Source: Polytrichum commune
Lineage: Eukaryota; Streptophyta; Polytrichopsida; Polytrichales; Polytrichaceae
Direction: 5' to 3'
NCBI GenBank assembly: GCA_950295325.1
Contig: OX485809.1
Location: 622,001-682,000 of the forward strand
DNA length: 60,000 nt
Below, in pieces: positions 1 through 12,390 of the stretch. Under the pieces are notes generated by a model. It ran no database searches, had not been told where the DNA came from, and saw only the letters and a program-made list of their open reading frames with translations. The translations under genes and the position numbers were made by a program. Each line of letters opens with the position of its first letter. Position 1 is the first letter of the stretch.

Positions 1-511
1 GGCGGTTTACACTATGGACCATGAAGTCGTCCCACGTAAGAGGCCTATTTTGCGTGGGACGACTTCATGGGACGACTTCCATGGTCCGAGTTACTAAAAT
101 ATTAGTTTTCATGGTTCATGGGCCCTTCACTAGGTGTAAACCGAATGTGGACGAAGAGGAATGACCACACACCAAAAAGTGAAGGTGCTGATTTTTTTAA
201 TACATGCCCAAAAAAATTCGGGGAAAAAAATATTAAAAAAAAATTCGGCCAATGGCTGATTTTCAGCCTTACGGCTCCCTTGATTTCCGTTGAGTCGAGC
301 ATTTTGCCTCGCCTCAACGGAAAACCCGTTGGACCATGGCACATTATCCAAATGGCAAATTTTAGTAGTTTTTGGGGACCTCAAAGTTAGTGGTCATTCT
401 CCTTTTTTCAAGGTAGTGTAAAGCCAAATGGGACCAAGAGCACTTTACTCTCCAATCACAAATTTTAGAATTTCATGGTCATGGCTCTTGGTCCATAGTG
501 TAAACCGCCCC
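1..511. mobile_element. Family-A MITE, copy 1 (cut by window edge)
   Basis: The right end is the inverse of GGGGCGGTTTACACTATGG and is followed by TTA. The left end lacks only about two bases because the window begins inside it. Related copies lie at 11890-12390 (opposite orientation) and 33595-34096 (same orientation). The 3-bp TWA target site and GGG-rich ends are typical of PIF/Harbinger-derived MITEs, which is family knowledge and not proven here. No transposase is encoded. Bases 21-68 form a private hairpin absent from the other two copies. Confidence 0.8.
21..68. repeat. Perfect 16-bp hairpin inside MITE copy 1
   Basis: ATGAAGTCGTCCCACG at 21-36 is the exact reverse complement of 53-68, with a 16-base loop. 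The other two family-A copies lack this segment, so it is an insertion or rearrangement specific to this copy. Confidence 0.85.
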
Positions 512-2459
512 TTAGTGTGAGGTGATTATCAAGAGGATAAGTGAACCTTTTGTTGGGACCCCGGGGTCCCGTAAAGACTCGCTTTAAGAATGGTTTTTTA
601 TTTTTATTTTAAAAATTGTTTTTAGGGTCGGGCCATGCATGGGCAGTTTGCAGTGCTCGGCAATCGGCGTTGCTTTTACTTTATCATGTCAAAGTGTTGT
701 GTAGACACTTGTTTTCAATCTCTTAATGGAATGCTACACAAACTAGTTAGTTACGATCAACATGAAGATTGGATGATGAAGCCGATCAACAGTCTCGATA
801 GAGCCCTAAGTGAGACACTGCCAATTTTGGCACTAATTTCACACGTAATTCTTTTGGATCTTTCTGCATCGTTGTGTAGATTTCAATGAAAAATAATAAT
901 CGATTGCCGCACTTTCTATTGAATCGGACATATATTGACGTTGCTACGGGGTTTGTGTGAGAGCCAAGACAGGGTGGGACCCCAGGGTCCCACCAGTAGG
1001 TTCAAGCGAATTTTAGATCGGATTGCAATCTTGAAAGCATTTTTTGCATTGTAGGACCTCTTTTGTCTCACAAGCTTACATCTTTCCCATCTTCAACTCT
1101 TTTTTTTTATACAAATGGTTGTTGACATTTTGGTGGAGTAAAACAAGGTGAACGAGATATTCATGTGCAATTATGTCCATATTACTTGGAATTGAGGCAA
1201 TTTGAATATTTGTATCACCTTGTTAGTCCTGACATTCTTTCTAGGAAATTGAGGCCAAGCATTTGGTCAAGGAACCAAGTTCTTTGACCCATTTTTTTGT
1301 AGGCTACTGGCATTTCTTAGGAGATGGTCTAGCCTTTTCGCAGACAATAAATAAATAACTAAAGAAATATATATATATATATAAAATACCATCTTCCACA
1401 ATGGTAAGTGCTTGTGACCATCTTGAGATTGTAGAAGAGTGTCGGATAGTAAGAGTAGAGTATGTGCAAAGATGGGGAATTAGCTTGAATGATAGGTTTT
1501 CACACATACATAAAGCTTCTTTTTTTTTTCTAACATCCATGTTTTCACTGATGTGAATTTGAGTCTGTTGACCCTACTCTATTCAAGAGTCTCTTTGTTG
1601 CTTCCAGACATACATACATTCAATGCATGTATTTTATAGTTTTTTAGTCATATCTTTAATCCCGGAGATGCGGAAAAAAGGACACACACAACTGAGGAAT
1701 GGTTGGGAATTATTATTATTATTGTTATTGTTATGTTTGAAGTCTTTGAAAAAGAGCATGTTAAATGCCAAGCACGTGCCTTGAGGCGTTGAAAACTATG
1801 TGGGAAATATTACCAAGCAAATCCCCTTTGGGAGGCATCAGATTATGCAACCACAACTTGTGAGTGGTTCATTAATTAGCTTGGCTTACACAAACTTTGG
1901 CAGAGAGTGGCAGTAATCCTTTCTAGCTAGTAACAACAATGTTTTGAGCTAGTTTGAAATTGGAACCACTCAATGCGTTGATAGATATTCCATTAGCATA
2001 TATTCCTATTGATGAAATTTGTTTGGATAATGTAATAATGTTGTGAAGAAATAACAAGAGACCGACGAATGAACCCTCTTGATTGATATGGCAATATACA
2101 TGTCATTTTTGAACTTTAAACCATTTTTGTACCTTTGATTGTTTTTTAGCCAACATGTTAATATCGCCACTAGCTTAATATCATAAGTTGTTTGTTACTA
2201 ACAACTTATGGTATTGTGTTTACTTTATCTATAGAGCTACATGTTCTTGAAGGTTTGTTGTTAGTTTAGTTTCACAATGATGAAACAGTGGAAATTTCAT
2301 ATTGACAATGTTTTTGTGTGCTATTCAATACAATTTAAGTCTGCAAGAAACACAACTCCATCTATTTCCACATGTCCCAAATCTTGAAAAAATAAATAAA
2401 AATGAAACATATTTATGGACATGAAGAAAAAATGTAGAGCATGTTCGAAACCTGAACAT
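512..2459. other. AT-rich stretch without a recognisable gene
   Basis: All open frames are short and resemble no family I know. There is an (AT)n run near 1366-1383 and an ATT/GTT-rich run near 1711-1735. Bases about 1545-1605 resemble the distal part of the SINE copy at 5912-6142 and may be a truncated relative. Confidence 0.5.
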
Positions 2460-2683
2460 TATACTAAATATTGTATATAATGTCATTTTCTATTTGGAAA
2501 TACACAATGCTATAACCATCTACTGTATATCTCATTTATTGCCAACAAAGATCAAATCGGTTGTTTGGACAAAATAGAACAATAACATATTTACTTGGTA
2601 GAAACATTACATCAATGGTAACAATATACATCATTGTATAACTCCAAATAGCAAGTGACACTAAATATCATATTTAAGTACAT
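2460..2683. mobile_element. Family-D MITE, diverged copy
   Basis: The left end (actaaatattgtat..., then tatttggaaatacacaatgc) is an imperfect inverse of the right end (cattgtataactccaaatag, then caagtgacactaaatatc). The same end architecture recurs at 25931-26157, 26510-26740 and 53967-54147. It is non-coding. Confidence 0.6.
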
Positions 2684-3145
2684 GAAAAATAACCATTGAA
2701 ATGAGAGATTGTGGACTTACAATTGGATCGTAGTCCAAGAAACTCAAGGTCCAAATCACCCCTTACCCTTTTAAAGCCCATATCATGTTGGGTGAACATG
2801 ATCAATCCATTTGATTGCTAAGTTGATGTGAAATTCCGGGTCAACTTGGTTAGATCTATAAACCATGTTATTTCACGTTGACTCGACCGGTCGATCTCCC
2901 ATACAACTTTCTAAATTGATAATTTAAAAATTTTGATAAAATTTACGAATGTTGTCATGATGCATGATCCAAGAAGTGCAAAATAGGCGAAGTGAGGAAA
3001 GTGTATTGAAAGGCAATGTGGGACCCAATCAAGGTGTCAAGTTACATTGGTTGCTACATGTGGACCTTGCAACAAGGTCCATGTCCCTTTAAGTTTTTTT
3101 TAGGGGTTCAATTTTGTATGTGTTGGTCTTTAGCCGCATTACTAA

Positions 3146-3643
3146 GGGCCACTTCACACACGAGACTGAGAGCCCGTGACCATTATACTTCAAGCACACT
3201 CATTGGTGGAAAAGGCGGAGCCGGTCCAAGTTCACTTCACACTATGCTTGAGGGACCAACGGAGTATGTGAATGAAGGATGGATGTAAAGCCCACATGGA
3301 TTGCTACATGGCATCGAATGGATCATGTTTTATGGTCACTTGGACTATTTTCAAAAACCACCTCTTGTAGGTAGGCCTAACACAAAACCAAGAGACCATA
3401 TTACTCCGAATGCTCACAACCGTTGGTTTATTCTATTTTATCATGTGTGAGGACCCGCATGAATATAAATTCATTGAAATAGCATTTGGTTGAGGACCCG
3501 GTCACATATGACTTCAGACTACACTTGAGGGTATGTGACCACAATACATGATTCTGAGGTGTCTTGGGACAACCTTTAGACATTTTTTGGGGGGCTCTCA
3601 GAATTTCATGGTCACTGCTCTTGGCTCGTGTGTGAAGTGACCC
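3146..3643. mobile_element. Family-B MITE, copy 1
   Basis: It begins GGGCCACTTCACACACGAG and ends with the near-inverse (..CTCGTGTGTGAAGTGACCC). TAA lies on the left and TTA on the right, so the 3-bp target site is recognisable but not identical. Other copies are at 14935-15435, 24522-25025 and 32767-33254. It is non-coding, about 500 bp, PIF/Harbinger-like by its ends. Confidence 0.75.
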
Positions 3644-5064
3644 TTAGGTTATTGTTGCAATTGAACGTGCTTTGAGATTGGTGTATGGGCAAGACTTGTA
3701 AACAAAGGGAAGACATCTTGGGCTAACCCCAAATGACTAATACCAACATAGGATGAGAGGGAATTATTGTACATGAGACCTCGCATCCATCCAACATTAA
3801 ACCATGACCTCCTATACATTTGTTGCCAGTTCATCTTAAATGACTTCGACTAGACTACTTTGGGATCGTTAAGCTAATCTCGGTGTCCAATCAATTAAGA
3901 GCCAGATTGCATATTGTTCAGAGGCTAATATGTTGGATGAATGAGAGGTACACTCATATATGTTAATTCGCTCTCTCCTTTTGTGTGGGCATTTGTGAGG
4001 GAAAATTGTCTCGACATACCAATATCTACGTCAAATTTTGGTGGACTTCTTCAAATAGATATTTTCCTTGAATGTTTATGGGTTTTGGTTTGTTCACAAG
4101 ACCCCATTCAATAAGTAGCGTGTGTTCACAATGCACGTTGATTATATTGTTGGGGTTGGTAGGAAAGCCCTCCCCTTTATAAAGTAGGGCACAATATATG
4201 GGGGACATGTAAACTTGAGATGAAGCCCTATTAGTGCTCTTGTATGCTTTTGTTCACATCTTTTCCATTACAACTTCAAGTCAAATTTTTTTGAAGGTGG
4301 TGCTCTGAGTGATTGTCTAAATTATATTGGCAACTCCAATTTGTTCTAGTATTTGTGCAATCAACCTCTGAAAGTATCATTTTAACACATGCTCTTCAAA
4401 TCTCCTCCATCTCTTGCAAAAGCATCCTATACTTTGTTCATGAATTTTGCATGACTAGTTCAAACCATAAAATTATAGTTGGAAGTGATACTCTAATTGG
4501 TTGCCGAAGTTCCTTACTCGAACACAACTCCTAATTTTATTTTATTTGAATTATAAAAAAAACCCTCCTTGCATAATCAAACTTTGGAAGAAAAAAAAAC
4601 CCTAACACATCTCAAAGCTAAAAATTGTTTATCTTTAGACCTCTGACACCTCTTGAAAACGCCAATTAAAATTCTTATATATTTTTGGTCAAAACATTCA
4701 AATCAAAATGTTTTTATTTCTTTTAGATGTGATAATGTATTTGATTTCCTCACTTTTCTTAGTTGAACAAAACCCCCAAATATTTTCATATTTTGTGTGG
4801 AATCGAGGTCCAAAAATTTGTTGAGGACGTAGTCCAAGTTCTACACAGTTTTGCAATTTGATGTAAACCCGTATTCTTGGCGGTGTGTAAAAGATGAACT
4901 TGAGTTCATGGTGAACTCCTTATGTACCTATTGTGCAATAAAAACTACATTAGCAATTGTACAAGGTAAATAAGAGTAAATTCAATGAAATAAGTCTATG
5001 TTTTCCCAAAATAATTAAGCATTTATTCTTAGTGTCGATTAGTGCCCGACCAACTTTATGCCTA
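3644..5064. other. No gene; holds a dispersed repeat near 3700-3920
   Basis: Bases about 3740-3900 (around cctcctata, then gactagactactttggg and ctcggtgtcc) match the diverged stretch at about 23320-23550, including the 'gacctcctata' and 'gctaat(t/c)(c)cggtgtc' words. The rest is AT-rich with no supported feature. Confidence 0.4.
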
Positions 5065-5066
5065 CG

Positions 5067-5100
<34 letters not shown>
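5065..5100. repeat. (GTT)n microsatellite, about 12 units
   Basis: An uninterrupted run of GTT/TTG trinucleotides is visible. The small open frame it creates (a leucine run) is a consequence of the repeat. Confidence 0.9.
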
Positions 5101-5284
5101 ATGATGGTCAAATAATCAAATTGTGTTGTTTTTTAGCACAACAACTCATCCTTGTAGCAAGAGATCATTTGTGCAGATCGAGATGGATTGAAGGGGAACA
5201 TGTCGACATTCCCTATGGCTTGGTGATGGAATTGTACCAACTCATGATGCACCAAACATCGCATTTTGCTTTACACTAAAGCTT

Positions 5285-5620
5285 GAAAGCCTAACAAATC
5301 AAGGAAAATTCAATGGATGAAAAACCTTCATGGAATCCTACATGACATGCAAAAGATAATGTTCTATGGTTTACTAGATTTTGTGTCAAGCCCCCCAAAT
5401 AGATGGGTCTAACACATACTCAAGAAACCATGACACTTCAAAACCTCTCAACCCTTAATTTATCATAACTTATGTGTGGAAGCGCCCACTCAAATAGATG
5501 GTAATGACATAGCATATGAATGGGAGCCCAGTGACGCATGTCTTTACACTACATGTGAAGGCCCGCGACCATGGACGAGTCGTTTTTTATTTTCCACGGC
5601 CACGCCCCTTTGACTGACTC
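5285..5620. mobile_element. Degenerate family-B MITE relic
   Basis: Words shared with the family-B interior occur in the same order: a 'ggaatcctacatg..atg' stretch, 'atggtttactaga', a 'gggtctaacacatactcaagaaacca' stretch and 'gcccgcgacc'. The ends are eroded, so the limits are approximate. Confidence 0.45.
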
Positions 5621-5911
5621 TAAAATCATCTAAATTGTGGGAACAAAAAGAGGCTTTTGAGTTCCTTGCTATGGTCACGAGTTAGTCACTTACATATGAC
5701 ACTTAACATAATACTTTGGAATTGACATGGTATGAAAGCATACAAGGTAAGCGGTCCTAAGAAATTAGATATTATATATGAATGGTGTGTGGTTCGGTGC
5801 ATATTTAGGAGCAAACACTAAAGAGACGTGTGTTTAAAGGAGATTGGATCGCATGCTTAAATATCCTAATTGTAAATAATCAACGCAATTGGAGGGACCT
5901 AGATATTATCA

Positions 5912-6142
5912 TAATTCCAACGTGAATTTGAGCCCGTTGGCCCTACCTTGCTCAAGAACCTTCTTGGTGCATGGTGGGGTTTGATGTCTTCCTTGCAGTG
6001 GGTGGGCTCTTGACTTCCTACCTACCTAGCTAGTTTTTCCAGCAGAGAGAAGATTTCACAGCGGGAATCAAATCGCCAACCGCTTCATTCATAAATGGGT
6101 ACCTCTCCACTATCACCCGGTAGTTTAAGGTCATGTCGGACG
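5912..6142 (-). mobile_element. tRNA-derived SINE, copy 1
   Basis: Read on the minus strand, a tRNA-type A box (around GATAGTGGAGAGG) is followed by a B-box-like GGTTGGCGATTTGATTCCC stretch. The element is flanked by an identical 13-bp direct repeat, CTAGATATTATCA, at 5899-5911 and 6143-6155, which is the mark of retroposition. The 3' part is longer than in the copies at 19891-20068 and 22250-22425. The B box here has lost the canonical GGTTCGA, so this copy is older or inactive. Confidence 0.7.
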
Positions 6143-6159
6143 CTAGATATTATCACTTA

Positions 6160-7300
6160 AGGAGTACGATGATTTTACTTTGAAATCGAGCAAAATGTTT
6201 GTGTGAACTCCACAGTTACAATGAAAGTGGTCACCACCTTAATATGGACATGTTGATCACCTCGTACTAATCACGTTCATAATATCCTCCAAGAAGACGG
6301 GTTAATTGGGGGAAAGTGTCTACCCTAGGGCCCGCGTAGCTTATGCTTCACTTTTCATCAGTTGTGGTTGGTGTCTTGTTTTTTTGAGCCGGGACCCTAC
6401 CAATTTTACCGAGATAAAAATTGGGTTGTAAAAACCCAATGTGGACATGTTTGTTCCATTGCGATTGGATCCCCTCGCACTAATTGTGGGGTCTTCAATC
6501 AATGTTGACCTACAATTGATTTCTCTAATGAAATCGATTGTTTCCCTATTTAAAGGATGATTTGGATGCCAAGTCCCTTGGACCCGGATCCTAATGTAAA
6601 ATCTACCCTTTATAACCCTAATCGTTATCTTATCTTTTGTGAGCATTTTTATCCCTTCAATCAATAGTGATTTGTTTTATTGTGGAACATTTGGCACAAA
6701 TCGACAACTATGTGGAAGACATCGTGGGGTCTATCTCACTGGGACATCCATGACCAATGATGATTTTTCACAAGGTCCCTAACATGTCCAGGGACATGTT
6801 CATAAAAAAAAAAAACATTTTCAGTGGACGGGTTCTTAGAAAATGAACCGGTTTTTGGACGTGTCAATTTCACTTTGGACGGGTTCTAAGAATAACAAAT
6901 TTTTGATAAATTTTTCCAAAAAAATAAATGGTACAAATATTAGTTGCATTATGTCATATATGACATGTGAATATAAGCATAATGCAATCAACCCACTAAT
7001 ACCCAATCAATATATCAATCTTGAAGTGCTTGATTCACCTGCATACATTAATTCATCAACCACAAAATTTAGAATGGGGGTGTACTGGAAAGATGAGAAT
7101 CGACAACAAAAGACAAATAACTAACGAACATTGAAGGCATAATTTGTCAAGATCTTATTGTTTCCAAGTGCAACCAGTCACATGTTGACATCTTTCGGTT
7201 TTTTTGTTTTTGTTTTTGTTTTTTTTGTTTCCTAATTTTTTTACCAACACTGTAAGAAACTTATTTTTACCTCTTGTGGGACGGGTATTCTCATTTTCAA
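6160..7300. other. No gene recognised; GGACGGGTT words
   Basis: The open frames, including a 107-codon minus frame at 6341-6664, have no recognisable motif. GGACGGGTT-type words at about 6828 and 6878 recur in the tandem repeat that follows. Bases about 7160-7200 carry a fragment of family F (around caaccagtcacatgttgaca). Confidence 0.4.
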
Positions 7301-7305
7301 ACCGG

Positions 7306-7445
7306 TTTTGGGACGAGTTGTTTTTTCTTTAACCTTTCCATGGACGGGTTGGTTTAGGAATTACCGATTTTGGGACCTGTTGTTTTTTCTTTAACCTTTC
7401 CATGAACAGGTTGGTTTAGAAATTATCAGTTTTGGGATGGGTTGC
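7306..7445. repeat. 62-bp tandem repeat, two units plus a start of a third
   Basis: Units begin with TTTTGGGA at 7306, 7368 and 7430. Each contains 'gttgttttttctttaacc' and 'tttccatg(g/a)ac(g/a)ggttgg'. The period is 62 bp. I see no coding sense. Confidence 0.8.
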
Positions 7446-8456
7446 AATTTTTTTTTGCCTTTCAATTCAAGGTTTTTGAACATGGATAGGCAAAAAATTT
7501 GTGAAAACTCAGCCTTGTCCATGACAACCCAACCACCTCTAAAATAACATATGATGATATTAAGGAGGCCTTTCTTACTAAAGAGTGGAACTCTTTCCAT
7601 CTCTCAATGAAGAAACTAGATTACCTCTACCTCAAGGATTTTCTCAAATACGAGTGTGATTGTACTTGAAGCAACCATTGACACCACCAACACGCAAGAT
7701 CATTGCTGCTTACCGCACCTTGAACCATAGATTAGCCATTGAAACTAGACGATGGTCGATTGTCCCTATCTTCAGAGACACTAGACTATGCCACTTTTTC
7801 CTCCTATAATGCAGTTGAAAATGAGGCATATTTCATGTTGGAATGCCTCCTATATAGGTTCATTAAAAATAACAAGTATCCATCACTATTTGAGAATGTA
7901 GTCCTAGGGATCCTCAAGTCTTTTTTCCAATTGGACCACCAAGTTGATATTAGCCTTTGTCTCACAGAGGCTACCACACTCCACCACTCTAGAGGGTTAG
8001 CCGGTTTGAAACCATCTTGATATACTTTCAGTCTCATTAGCCTTTCAACAACCTAGACTTTAAAATGAAATGCATTTCATTCCAATTTTGCAACTTTGAG
8101 CGGAAGAGAGGCGACTTACCATTGCCACCCATTCAAGGAAACTTCGGTGAAGATATCTTTAAAACCTAATATTAAGAGCATCACTAAAATGTAAACTAGC
8201 CTCTTGTAGAGAAAGGTCAAACACGATGGGTGACTGTTAATTTTTGCGCTTTAAATGTTGGATTTCGTTTCCCAACACTCACCATTGGGGTGCAGTAAAA
8301 GCATGCCCTCCATGTATAGTAAATAATGTGTGCATACGTGTAGTAGTGTGACTTATCCTTTGCATCCCCTATAATATGTTTTGTGGTTATGAAAATCCAA
8401 TAGCTTTTGTATTAAAGAGGAGCGAACAACATATTTGGTATCCAACATGCAAAGAA
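7446..8456. other. No supported gene
   Basis: Overlapping open frames of 65-93 codons occur on both strands (7739-8020 is the longest +). None shows a motif I recognise and none has convincing codon structure. Confidence 0.4.
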
Positions 8457-8683
8457 CTACACTAAATATGATATTTAGTGTCACCAATTCTAATTGTCTT
8501 ACTCGACTATTGGAAACTAATTGTAAACTGCAGTATAGTGTCACCAACACTAATTGTTAACCCAACATTATTTGTCACTCCATGACAATATTTGTTCACT
8601 TATTTGTAAGAAATGTCATCCGAAAAGTTACCTTAATGACATACAATACCATATGACACTCAATATCATATTTAATGTACCTC
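8457..8683. mobile_element. Family-C MITE, copy 1
   Basis: The left end, actacactaaatatgatat then ttagtgtcacc, is an imperfect inverse of the right end, gacactcaatatcatattta. The interior is shared with 18969-19352, including 'gttaacccaacattatttgt'. Each end is itself palindromic. Confidence 0.65.
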
Positions 8684-8892
8684 GTATATGTGCTCATACC
8701 ACCAACCAAACAAGAATGAAGATTAGTAGTGTACACAAGTTCTTTACCAAGTTATTGTCCATGTAAAAAGATATAAAGGAAATAAAGCCATAGAACCCAA
8801 TGTCGCACATGTTCTTTAGCCTTTGTATATTAAGCACACAAATCACCATTCCTTGCACAATTTTTTTATAGTAGTACGCACCAACCTCACTA

Positions 8893-10231
8893 CAGTCTAA
8901 CCTTGATAATGTCACCCTTGTTAATAGAACACCTTGATATTGTCACCTAGAAGTTTGAAACCGATTTTCATAGTGTAAAACTCCCTCGTTATTATCCCTA
9001 TCACCCTTGGTAATGTCACTATTTTTTTCCAAAATCCGTAGTGTAAATGTGATAATACCAAGTATGGATGGATTGTATGTGATGGTTGGATGGACAGATT
9101 GTAGTAGCCGAAAGGGTCATGCGCCGCCCCTGTGATACAGTCTAACCTTGATATTCATGGTGAGGTCAAGAAAGTTATAGATGGGTTTAATGCTTTTGTA
9201 CTCTCCCATATCACTATCTTGTTCTTTCCACCAAATGTGACTTCAGTTGTTCAGCCTTTGGATCAAGGAGTCACTGTGATTGCAGCATTCAAAATGTGCT
9301 ATAAGCGCAAGCTTGTTGTCTGGACTTTGCAACAAATTGATAACAACTCAAATGAAGATTTGGGGAAACTGAATGTTGATCTATTTCAAGCTATGCTATG
9401 GTGTGTGGCGGCATGGCATGAACTAGATGATCAAACCATTAGAATTGTTGGAGAAAGTCCACCATATTGCCTACAAAGTGGAATGCAAATATCAACAATT
9501 TTGATGAATGTATGACATCCAAAATGGAGGAAGCAACTTTGGAATTGGGCAATCTCATTGCCGCATTGAATTTGGGTTTGGATGTCGAAGGCAAGCCTGT
9601 AGAAAAGCTTTGTCCTTTGGAGTACATAAACATGGAAGGTGAAGATGATTTTGAGGTGGAATATTCTACTGAGGAGCTTGTGCAATTAGTGCAAGATGGC
9701 GAATAGGTTCTTGATTCCATGGAAGTAGACCCATTGATTGTTGATAGCAACGATGATGAGTCTAAAGTAGTGAAGCTAAGCGATGCACAAAAATATGCTA
9801 AAGATGTTTTGAATTTTATGGCTAGCCAAGGTTCTCAGATTTTCAACACTCTGGAGTTGTTAGGAATGGGAAAAATCCATGACAAACTCATTAGAATTGG
9901 TGTTGCACATTTAACATCAACAAAACAATGTGACATTAGAAGCTTCTTTGTCTCTAGTGAGAGGTCTTTACCTGATCTCAATGACACATTATGATGTGCT
10001 CTTGTTGTTATTCACAATTTTGAATTAGATTTTACATTCAAAAACATTGAAGTCTCGTATTTGTTATTTTCTTTTTTACATTGTAATTTTATCTTGATTT
10101 TCTACCTAGTTTTTTGATAATATCACATTATGCACAAATCTTCAAAATGTGACATTATCAAATATGTCACACCTTGTTTATATCACTCTTTTTGGTGAAA
10201 CAGATGGTGTGACATTATCAAGGTTAGACTG
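8893..10231 (+). mobile_element. Tigger/pogo-type DNA transposon, damaged
   Basis: The ends are inverted: CAGTCTAACCTTGATAATG at 8893 and the exact inverse closing at 10231, both bordered by TA, the Tc1/mariner-pogo target site. A further copy of the left end (CAGTCTAACCTTGATA, again after TA) occurs at 9138. From there it runs straight into transposase sequence. So either an internally deleted element (9138-10231) sits next to a partial one (8893-9137), or the 5' end was duplicated. Subterminal repeats of 'ttgataatgtcac' occur near both ends. Confidence 0.8.
9138..9994 (+). pseudogene. Tigger/pogo DDE transposase, C-terminal remnant
   Basis: The first frame (to 9515) carries the conserved block FFPPNVTSVVQPLDQGV, the segment around the last catalytic acidic residue in DDE_1/jerky-type transposases that cut and paste DNA in the nucleus. 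It then reads AWHELDDQTI. A frameshift between about 9465 and 9500 moves the reading to another frame (acidic tail EDDFEVEYSTEELVQLVQ), which has a TAG at 9704-9706 and continues to 9994 with LELLGMGKIHDKLIRIG and a final IRSFF-like motif. The N-terminal DNA-binding (CENP-B/HTH) half and the first catalytic residues are missing. The opening residues are simply translated terminal repeat. It is non-functional as it stands. Assignment to the Tigger/pogo group is firm; which host lineage it came from is not visible. Confidence 0.75.
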
Positions 10232-10564
10232 TACACCATATGTTCTTCCCATCCAACCACTAGAGCCTAAACAACTCACTTGTGCGGAAGAGGCACTTAT
10301 AATAACCCTTAAATGTTCAAGCAACCCGAAATCGGTCGTCAACTACTATTCTATTGGGGTTTACGACCCATTAGATGGCAATCTACATGGATGGAAAGGT
10401 ATCTACTGGTGTAGGGTGGTGCCCACTACCAAAATAACATAGAAGAATCTCATACTCCAAGAGTGTAGGATTTTTTCGATAAGTTGGCATTGCTTGTTTA
10501 AGGAGGCGCTTCCATGTGTTGCTCAAATTTAGAAGCCCACATCTTTCACATGTGTTGCCCAATT

Positions 10565-10591
10565 TGTGTGTGTGTGTGTGTGTGTGTGTGT
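10565..10591. repeat. (GT)n microsatellite
   Basis: A pure GT dinucleotide run of about 13 units. The surrounding 10.24-11.02 kb has no supported gene. Confidence 0.9.
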
Positions 10592-11889
10592 TTCTTTCTT
10601 TTTTCCTCATGTTGTTGCTTAGGACAAGGTGACAGTTGTGCACAACGGTTGGGGCTAGCTAGAGCTTTAGTCGGCAATATGTAACTTTGACAAAGTTTTT
10701 GCAGGTTTTTGATATTAGACACGCAAAAACTCACACAAAAATAAATTGCACATCAATTGACACACAAACTTTTAGATTTTGACATGTAGTGTGGCTTGTG
10801 AAGAAAAAAACCACCGTCAATTGACACTTTACAAATTGAAATGACATGCACTACTAGGCATATGACATTGAGGTGACAATTTAGAAGAAAATGTAGATGT
10901 CAATTGATATTCCATTTTGTTTTTGAAATGTCACATGAGACTTTCGATTTGAAGTTGAAGGTCAAATGAAATTTGTCAAACATACACACTGCTAGCCAAC
11001 TGAGCCATGACTCCATCATGGAGGGGAAGGGGGGGGGGGGGGGGAGTGTTAGGGCCCGCGATTTGGCACCCCCACGTAGTCCCTCCAAAATTTTATTTAT
11101 ATTGATCCTGACCTACAGTTGCTGCATGGCCCGCCCAATTCCAAAAGAATAATCGCCTTTGCATTGTCATTTGACTTTGCACTTCACCTTGAAGGTCCAA
11201 AATTCAATATATATGTTCCCTTCCCCTTAGTAAATAAGCGATTCATTGGATTTCATTGTGGAAGTGAAACCGAAAGCTTGTAAATGAATGTCAATAAAGC
11301 ATGTACTGAACTTGGAAGTAAAAGATATTATGAAATCCTCATTAGCATTGAGGATATGATGTATGTGACTTGCCATTTGAAAGGGTCTTTTGTCATTCTA
11401 AAATAAAAATTATATTTAGTTTGTTTAGTTTATAATAGTTTTAGTGAATGCTTTCTACTTTCACAAGTATTCATACATATTCGAACTAATTAAGCATGAT
11501 TGAATGTAATGTATCATATTAAATCTAGTATGCGCATTTTAGATATAATTAGCTCATTTCTCATCCACATAACATATGATGGAAAAGTTGCCAACTTTCT
11601 AAAATTTGTGCCATAACCAAAATGGTCATGAAACGAAAAAAAAAAATCAAAGTTTTCTTTAGTTATCCCCTAGATGAAGGCCATGTTCGTATGTCAATTT
11701 GTCCTAACAAATGTGGTATGATTGACTTCAAATTTTCACATAAAGCATGCATAATCTAGTTCATATATGTATGGTTGGATTTGAAGAAATCAAAGTATTT
11801 TGCTACGTAACATAAATTTTCAACATTGATGATGGAGGTGCTTAAAATTGAAATGGGAAGGCTTGAGCGTTTAGGGGTTAAGCATGTTA

Positions 11890-12390
11890 GGGGCGGTTTA
11901 CACTATGGACCAAGAGCCATGACCATGAAATTCTAAAATCTGTGATTGGAGAGTAAAGTGCTCTTGGTCCCATTTGGCTTTACACTACCTTGAAAAAAGG
12001 AGAATGACCACTAACTTTGAGGTCCCCAAAAACTACTAAAATCTGCCATTTGGATAATGTGGCATGGTCCAACGGGTTTTCCGTTGAGGCGAGGCAAAAT
12101 GCTCGACTCAACGGAAATCAAGGGAGCCGTAAGGCTGAAAATCAGCCATTGGCCGAAATATTTTTTTAATATTTTTTTTCCCGATTTTTTTTGACGTTAC
12201 TGTATTTATATTAAAAAAATCAGCCCAAAGTTGTCCCGGTCCAAATCCACTTTACACTACAAGAGTGACCAAGCCACTCAAAAATCCATTTTTGATTTTT
12301 CATGGTCACGGCTCTTGGCCAAGAGCTATGACCATGAAAATGATTTAATTTTCTTGGTCATGGCTCTTGGTCCATAGTGTAAACCGCCCC
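11890..12390. mobile_element. Family-A MITE, copy 2
   Basis: A complete 501-bp copy from GGGGCGGTTTACACTATGG to its inverse, flanked by TTA at 11887-11889 and 12391-12393. It is inverted relative to the copies at the window start and at 33595. It is nested inside the long-arm element, so it inserted later than that element. Confidence 0.85.

Noticed and set aside
6341-6664. 107-codon minus-strand frame
   Set aside because: No recognisable motif and no neighbouring coding signal.
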